From the NCBI GenBank assembly GCA_905221605.1, contig CAJNDS010000442.1:1-64000 (forward strand): a stretch of DNA of 64,000 nt, read 5' to 3'. The position numbers and the translations under genes are program-made. This stretch comes from Symbiodinium natans (Eukaryota > Sar > Dinophyceae > Suessiales > Symbiodiniaceae). Each line of letters starts with the position of its first letter. Position 1 is the first letter of the stretch. Under the pieces are notes generated by a model. It worked only from the letters and a program-made list of their open reading frames with translations, made no database searches and was not told the origin of the DNA. Of this stretch, positions 58,990 through 64,000 are shown piece after piece.

Positions 58990-60311
58990 AAATTCTCTTG
59001 GCTGAGGACGAGACCTTCAGCCTGAAGACTGGCCTTGAGCACTCGAAAGGCTTCATAAGCCGCTCCCGCGGCTATATCCGGCGAGGCATGGAGGGAGTCT
59101 GCAGAGACATCGTCCAACCATACGTCGCAATGATGCAAGCCTGTGACTCGTTTCAGTCTATGTAAGGGTTCAGACATGGTGAGCTTGGCCAAGGTGGGAG
59201 CGTACGGGCATCCCTGGATCATGCCCCGACCTGGGAAGATGGTGGGACTGGGCTGGGATTCCCCCACCACCGTCCGACCTCCCTGGTAGAGGCGAAGGGA
59301 GAGGCACAGGGCCAAGGCTGGGAAAGACAACCGCAAGCCTTGTTCGCAAAGCCTCTGCCAAGAGACGCTGTCGTAAAACCCATTAATGTCTACAAACAAC
59401 GAGACAGTGTGCAGGCCCTTGACTCTGGCAGACTCTTTGGAGCATTTCCTGGCCAGGGCAACGTCCAACGAAGTGCGGCCTGGAATCGCCGAGTCAAAAG
59501 GATGATCAGGAATGTAAGAGTCCAGCCACTGGCTGACCATGAACCGCCGAGTCTTACACCAAAGCCGCCATAGGACCGATGTAAGACCGATAGGCCTTTC
59601 CTTCAAGGCACTCTTAGCCAGAAGGACAATCTGGACCTGGGAAACTTGGAGGGGAATGGCAAGGTCCTCCTCCATTTTGTTGAAGGCGTTGGCTAGGACT
59701 GCATACGCATCCGGGGGCAGGTCTCGAAGATCGTTGAAATCCCAGCCGTCCGGGCCTCCTTTTTTGGAATTCTTGGCGGCGCATACCTTAGCAACGGAGC
59801 TAGCAGAATGCTTGGGCAGGGAACGGGCCTGCTCCCGGGCTAAGTCACACAAGGCTTCCCATACTTCCCCTTGGAGCGGGGCTGGCGACAACAGGTTACC
59901 CTGCCAGACCTCGCACCAAAATTCGAGCCGTTTATAGGGCCGCGCCAGGGGAGTGAACTCCCGGTACGGCCGTTCCAAGGTTTGCTCATCAGCTCGAAGG
60001 GAGCGGTAAAGGGGACGGAGGTGATCATTTTGCGCCTCTTCTAGCCACTTAGAGTAAGACTCGGAGTTCTGGGAGGTCTGGGAGGCCAAAGCTTCCTTGT
60101 ATTTTGTCTCAACCTGGGGCACCAACTCTCGAGTGAGGCTGCTGCGGTCATCAGCATGAACCCAATCCTTTAGGACGGGAAGAAGGGGTTCGTCCGGAGG
60201 GATGGAGGCAAAGGCCTCTGAGGACTTGGGGACCATCCCTGTCTGAAGCCAGGTGCGCCATCTCCTCCAACTGGGTGCGAGGCCAACGGCCTGCGGGGAA
60301 GGTCGACCCAC
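58923..60311 (-). pseudogene. LINE B reverse transcriptase
   Basis: A 462-codon frame holds the RT: KERPIGLTSVLWRLWCKTRR, LFVDINGFYDSVSW (first catalytic Asp), FPGRGMIQGCPYAPTLAK, and CDVWLDDVSADS (the DD pair). This is the enzyme that copies LINE RNA at the nicked target. The frame is intact through the palm but enters a shifted frame at the 7-bp deletion (about 58995) and, upstream, is offset from the endonuclease frame by the 37-bp deletion near 60265. In LINE A both these positions are undeleted. Confidence 0.88.
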
Positions 60312-62146
60312 CAGCCCTTACCTGTGGTGGCCTGGGCCTCCGACTGAAGGTCGCGGGACCATTGGCCCAAGGCGAGAGAGGACTCCTCCTGGGACGCCAC
60401 ATCCAAGATCTGGACCAGCTGGACTGGGGAGCTTGTGTGGAAGGAGGAGGGGGCCGGGGACACCACCGACCTGATGGTGGGGACTCTCAACTGGAGGGAG
60501 TGCACTGGCACGTCCAAGGTCAGAAGTCCGTGAGGCTTGAAAGGGGTGTCAAAAGACAGCCGGACCGTCGACAGGGACTGAAGACTGGGGTGGACGACGA
60601 AGAAGTCAATCTCGGAGTCCCCTCCCGCCGTAGGAGACCCACTGCCCACCACCCGGCCCTGCCACCTTTCTTCATACCTGGAGTTAAGGAAGTCCTGAAT
60701 CGGAACGTTAAAGTCCCCACCAACCACCCACATGCCTTGAAGGAGGGACAAATGTTGGGTAAGGCTAGACAGGATAAAATCGTTGACTGGGCTATCCAAG
60801 CCAGTCCCACTTTCCAGGTACAAGGAGATCCAATTGAAATCTACCCCTTTGGAGCGCAACGCCACGATGACATAACCGCAGCCTTGCGAGGCGTGGAAGG
60901 TCACTAGGATCCTGGGCCCCAAGTGATTTTTGACTGCAATCCCTACTCCTCCGAGGGGGTTTCCCTTGGCGCTTTTTGGGCTAGCAACACCAAAGAGCAC
61001 AAACCCCAAATTCATCAAATGACGGGTCTCAGTTTTAAGGTCCTCTTTGGTAAGGTGAAGTTCTTGCAGCATAAGGATGTCCGGGGACAAGGTATGGGCC
61101 CATTTCCGGTGACTCGGCCGCCATCGGGTGACATTGGCCGAACAGACCTTGAGATTCCTAGGTTTAACTTCGTAAGAGTTGGCAGAAAGATCCTCCGAAC
61201 CTCGAAGGACAAATACCCAGTCACTTGGGCTCGGGTTGGGGGAAGCAAGGGCCTGAAACATTTTGTGGACCACCAAATACTCCAAAGTTAAGGGGTCGGT
61301 GGGTTCGTCATCTTCAAAAAGGCCTACCATGCTAGACTCCACAGACAAAAAGCCCTGCTGAAAGCCCCGGGACACCAAACCCGCTAACTGGCCCCACTTG
61401 TCCGTCTTTTCATGCTGTGTTGTCGTGCTCCAGGCTACGATAGCTGAATCCAAAGGCTCCCTAGCCTTGAGAGGCCGGGCCGTCCTGTTGCGACGTCGTC
61501 GGGTTCTTCTGCTGCGACAAGACGACTGGGTACCTGTGGGTCGAGATCCACCTCCTGAGACGAGGGGAGTAGAAGTGCTGGGGGTTTCATACAACTGCAT
61601 GTCGCACAAAGCCTCCAGAGGAAAATACCTCGGCCCCGTCACCAAGGGATGGTGGACCACCTCATATTGGCATAGCGCTGCTAAAGATATTGGGACTGGG
61701 GAAGGATCTTTGGTTGGTACACATTTCGCTCCAAGCGAAACCTGCCCCAATCCTGAATCCCAATCCTTCTGGATGGGCTGACCCTGACACATGCCACACA
61801 GAACCGCGTGTCTAGATGACCGGGTGTAGCTTGGAAGCTCCGCCAGGCAACTCTGACACTCAGGCACCACGGCACATTCATGGGAGGCCCATCCTCGGCA
61901 CAGCCGACACAAAACTGCAAGCGCGAGACCATCCCCTACCTGGAAAAGGGTGTGGCACGGGTCCTCTCCGGCCTGACACCTGCAGACCTCACAACAGCTA
62001 AGGCTGAAGACATCTGCTTGGGAAGGGGATTGGCAAAACGTCTCGGGCAAGGTGACAAAATTTTGACCAAGGGGGAAAACACGGGTTGTCGGGGAGAGGG
62101 ACGACTCGGACAAGTGCGGAGGGAACAGGTTATCCCTGGAATCCAA
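60170..62146 (-). pseudogene. LINE B ORF2 N-terminal part: Cys-rich finger and AP-endonuclease
   Basis: The frame starts MDSRDNLFPPHLSES and has the same order as LINE A 54142-55800: Cys-rich module (CCEVCRCQ...CRLCRGWASHEC...CQSC...CGMCQ), Arg-rich linker, endonuclease with CSANVTRW, LMLQELHL, GGDFNVP, SEIDFFVVHP and FKPHG. It then passes the uninverted EN-RT junction (LDVPVHSLQLRVPTIRS) and a Ser-rich linker into VDLPRRPLASHPVGG, where the 37-bp deletion diverts it to a stop at 60170. It is the best copy for the intact EN-RT junction and proves the inversion in LINE A. Confidence 0.88.
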
Positions 62147-62182
62147 AACCTCCAGCGCCCTACAAGCCCCAAACCCAGCTCC

Positions 62183-63058
62183 CTAACCCGTTTGCGATGC
62201 CTGACCCGGGGCCTGGCCCCCCACCGTTCCCCCTGGCGGGGTTCGGCTTCGGCCTCGTGCTGCGAGGTCAGGCATCACCGCGGCCTGCGAGGGTGGCAGA
62301 CCCGGGGGAAGGCCTGGATCGGCCTGCATGCGTCTGCGCTTGGCTTCATCGGACTTAAGAGCTTCCAGCTTCCTCTTTTGCTCCTCGGTAAGGCTGGCCT
62401 CTTGCATGCCCAATGCCTGCAGGACAGATTCCACTCCATTGTTGACCTCTTCCGCGCAATGCTTGACCACCTTGTCTTCATATTCCTTGGTGGTCTTTGC
62501 GACTTCAACCTTTGCCTCCTCAATGGCATTCTGGATGTCCTGCATCTTGTGAAGCATTGCTCGCAAATTGTCCTTTGCTGTGTCGATCTCCTCCTGCAGT
62601 CTCAGTTTTCTCTGGCCCAGATCACGGAGCTGGCCCACCGAGCTGCGAAGAACATCCCCGGCCTCCTTGCCCTCCTGGCGAGGGTCCGGGGTTGGGGTAG
62701 CCGGCAGGGCGTCCACGATGACCTGGGGAAGGTCGCCAACATGCTGCTGCAGGAGAGCAACAAGATCCACATCCTCTGTGCGAGCCGGCTTGGCTTCAAA
62801 CCCTGCTTCCTTCAGCTGCACGCAGGCCTCTTCAGGAAGGGTATCCCAAACCTTTCGCAAGCAGTCATGAACCTTGTTGGTCTTGGGCTTGCGAGGTCGG
62901 GGTTTCGGCTCCGGCTTGGACCAGATCTTCGGGGTGGGCACATCCGTTGGCCACTTAGTTCCACACCACTGACACTTGGGGAACTTGGGCACCTTTGCCG
63001 CGAAGATCCAGCTGGCCGGGCCACACTTCTTGCAAACGTGATAACGTCCACCAGCCAT
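62183..63058 (-). CDS. LINE B ORF1 (zinc ribbon and coiled coil)
   Basis: I choose the start MAGGRYHVCKKCG at 63058. The longer frame from 63178 lacks support. A four-cysteine module (CKKC...CQWC, about 18 residues apart) is followed by a Lys/Pro linker, a middle domain (PEEACVQLKEAGFEAKPART) and a coiled coil (LRDLGQRKLRLQEEIDTAKD to about KDKVVKHCAEEV-like). A conserved tail follows (ESVLQALGMQEASLTEEQKR, RRMQADPGLPPGLPPSQAAV). LINE ORF1 proteins coat the RNA and often use zinc modules and coiled-coil trimerisation. The stop at 62183 is 37 bp before the ORF2 ATG. The frame is intact. Confidence 0.75.
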   Translation of the reverse strand: MAGGRYHVCKKCGPASWIFAAKVPKFPKCQWCGTKWPTDVPTPKIWSKPEPKPRPRKPKTNKVHDCLRKVWDTLPEEACVQLKEAGFEAKPARTEDVDLVALLQQHVGDLPQVIVDALPATPTPDPRQEGKEAGDVLRSSVGQLRDLGQRKLRLQEEIDTAKDNLRAMLHKMQDIQNAIEEAKVEVAKTTKEYEDKVVKHCAEEVNNGVESVLQALGMQEASLTEEQKRKLEALKSDEAKRRRMQADPGLPPGLPPSQAAVMPDLAARGRSRTPPGGTVGGQAPGQASQTG

Positions 63059-63096
63059 GGTGACTGCGAGCAGGCCCCGAGCCCGAAAGGCTGGGC

Positions 63097-63444
63097 TCAG
63101 ATGTTGGACTTGTTGAGGTCGGCACACCACCTCTGCCGGCGAGCCTCCGACAAAAGTTTCCCGGCGTCGGCAATCCAATCGTTCCGGGTCTTGGACCAGC
63201 GAGCCAAAGCACGGAGTTGGTTTGTGACCCTCTGCCCCGGCGTGAGGTCGCGGGCACTGGGCTGTTCCTCAAACTCGGCTTGCAAATAGGACCTGATCGA
63301 GTCCTCCAAGGGCGCCCTCTCGGCTACCCCAAAGCGCTGCACCTCAGGGGTGCGGGATCGCTCTCTGCCCGCCGTGGGTTTGGAGGACCACAGCCCTAAG
63401 GCCGGGAGAAAACAGGCCCGAGCCCTGAGGCTGGGTGAGTGCAA
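63097..63444 (-). CDS. Possible LINE B ORF0
   Basis: A 115-codon frame ends 38 bp before the ORF1 start. The second half is protein-like (APLEDSIRSYLQAEFEEQ, QRVTNQLRALARWSKTRNDW, LLSEARRQRWCADLN). It may be a short upstream ORF or 5' untranslated sequence. No family was recognised and there is no second full copy in the window to compare. Confidence 0.35.
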   Translation of the reverse strand: MHSPSLRARACFLPALGLWSSKPTAGRERSRTPEVQRFGVAERAPLEDSIRSYLQAEFEEQPSARDLTPGQRVTNQLRALARWSKTRNDWIADAGKLLSEARRQRWCADLNKSNI

Positions 63445-63482
63445 TGCAACCGCAGCCCTGAGGCTGGGTGAGTGCTATGCAG
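63421..63482. repeat. 33-bp tandem doublet
   Basis: AGCCCTGAGGCTGGGTGAGT occurs at 63421 and 63454, inside the LINE B leader. Confidence 0.85.
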
Positions 63483-63595
63483 CGAAAGGCCGAAAACAAA
63501 GGGGGGCCTGGTACCTTAACCCAGTTGAGGCCCAGAACCCGGTTCACAGCTACTCGCTCAGCTACTTGTGCACCCCACCGGGGTTTGAGCAGAAA

Positions 63596-63604
63596 CTTGA
63601 GCCA
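63596..63604 (-). other. Spliced-leader-like 5' end of LINE B
   Basis: The minus strand reads TGGCTCAAG at the boundary with the preceding LINE 3' end. It equals the last nine bases of the dinoflagellate spliced leader. A second TGGCTCAAG lies about 80 bp further upstream (63678-63686). Confidence 0.4.
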
Positions 63605-64000
63605 GCGTAAACTTTTCTTCTCAGAGCGCGAAGCGCGGCCGCCGAAACGGCAATCCTAAGAAACCCGGGTGGCTACCTTGAGCCAGGCCTGGGGGAAAAG
63701 GGTTTTGACACCTACAGCCTACACACCCACAGTCGTTGTGACTAGGCGTGCTTGCCTACGGCACTGCTGACCCGGGCGCTTTCCAGGCCGGTGCTGAGCC
63801 CAAAATCCCACAGGAAAAATGAGGTGAGAAAAGAAAGCCTTGGTCACTGCAGGCTACAGGACCTATGCCATCACATGGAGGGACTCTGAATGGTCAACCC
63901 CCAGCGTCTTCAACTTGGAACTGCACTATACAGGGCTAGGCCTCCTGTGTTGCTGCCCCGCCCCAATGCACTTGGCAGGGAGGAGAACCCCCAAGGCCTG
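63605..64000 (-). mobile_element. 3' end of another LINE (partial)
   Basis: The minus strand ends CGCGCTCTGAGAAGAAAAGTTTACGC at 63605, sharing its last 16 bases with the LINE A and LINE B 3' ends. The sequence further upstream does not match them, so this is a different subfamily or a short relic. A GCGC-GAA-GCGC hairpin precedes the shared tail. No gene was recognised to the window end. Confidence 0.4.

Larger units (their letters stand above)
55801..63604 (-). mobile_element. LINE B (near full-length, inactive)
   Basis: Minus strand, 5' to 3': possible ORF0, ORF1 (zinc motif and coiled coil), ORF2 (Cys-rich finger, AP-endonuclease, RT, CCHC finger, RNase H), ORF3. The 3' tail is displaced to 53124-53870 by an inversion. 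The 5' end at 63604 begins TGGCTCAAG. Relative to LINE A it has a 37-bp deletion near 60265 and a 7-bp deletion near 58995, both shifting the ORF2 frame, and a 1-bp deletion in ORF3, so it cannot make intact ORF2. Domain order (EN, RT, RNase H) fits the I/Jockey-like clades with RNase H. Confidence 0.88.

Noticed and set aside
1-64000. Spliced-leader RNA gene, tRNA, rRNA or CRISPR array
   Set aside because: No full spliced-leader sequence, no convincing tRNA B-box with cloverleaf, no rRNA stretch and no spaced repeats of CRISPR type were found. Only 9-11 base leader matches exist.

Overview
This looks like nuclear DNA from a dinoflagellate, most likely Symbiodiniaceae or a close relative. That is an inference from the mix of elements: two Copia-type retrotransposons with lysine/glycine-rich gag proteins, apurinic-endonuclease LINEs with an RNase H domain, a tyrosine-recombinase (DIRS-like) retroelement, minisatellites inside coding regions, long G tracts, and 9-11 nt matches to the 3' end of the dinoflagellate spliced leader. 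No bacterial operons, rRNA, tRNA or CRISPR array were recognised. Almost every recognisable protein is retroelement-derived. The host-like genes are a tandem pair of phosphotransferases and a few exon fragments.

Layout. 0-4.1 kb: an AIG1-type GTPase fragment, then two tandem ecdysteroid-kinase-like (EcKL/APH-fold) genes on the minus strand, one apparently decayed. 4.3-5.1 kb: an identical 217-bp direct repeat. 5.15-9.54 kb: a decayed DIRS-like element on the minus strand (gag-like, tyrosine recombinase, conserved EQPP region, RT, RNase H) with a 63-bp minisatellite at the end of the recombinase frame. 10-22 kb: gag debris, a 798-bp tandem duplication, a pair of paralogous exons at 14.9 and 16.3 kb, and a 520-bp tandem array at 19.3-22.0 kb. 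22-30.3 kb: mostly unassigned sequence, with two inverted LTRs of one family, a Copia gag fragment, a CCCH/EHPEDLG retroelement fragment and very long G runs.

30.3-63.6 kb is one nested mobile-element complex read mainly on the minus strand. LINE B (about 63.6 to 55.8 kb plus a displaced tail) is followed head-to-tail by 5'-truncated LINE A. Copia-1 (34151-51482, identical 134-bp LTRs, target duplication CAAGG) sits inside LINE A. Copia-2 (40298-49299, identical 135-bp LTRs, target duplication CAATC) sits inside copia-1. Two clean inversions are superimposed: 40670-44281 within copia-2, and 53124-55800, which flips the LINE A endonuclease region together with the LINE B 3' tail.

The most unusual biology is in these elements. 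Both Copia polyproteins carry a SAP-like motif between protease and integrase, and a C-terminal tail with a membrane segment followed by a Cys/His domain (HR..C and PC..C). Both have an open frame between LTR and gag, and both place pol in the +1 frame relative to gag. The LINE has a third ORF whose ATG overlaps the ORF2 stop as TGATG. LINE B begins with TGGCTCAAG, the last nine bases of the dinoflagellate spliced leader, directly against the 3' end of another LINE.
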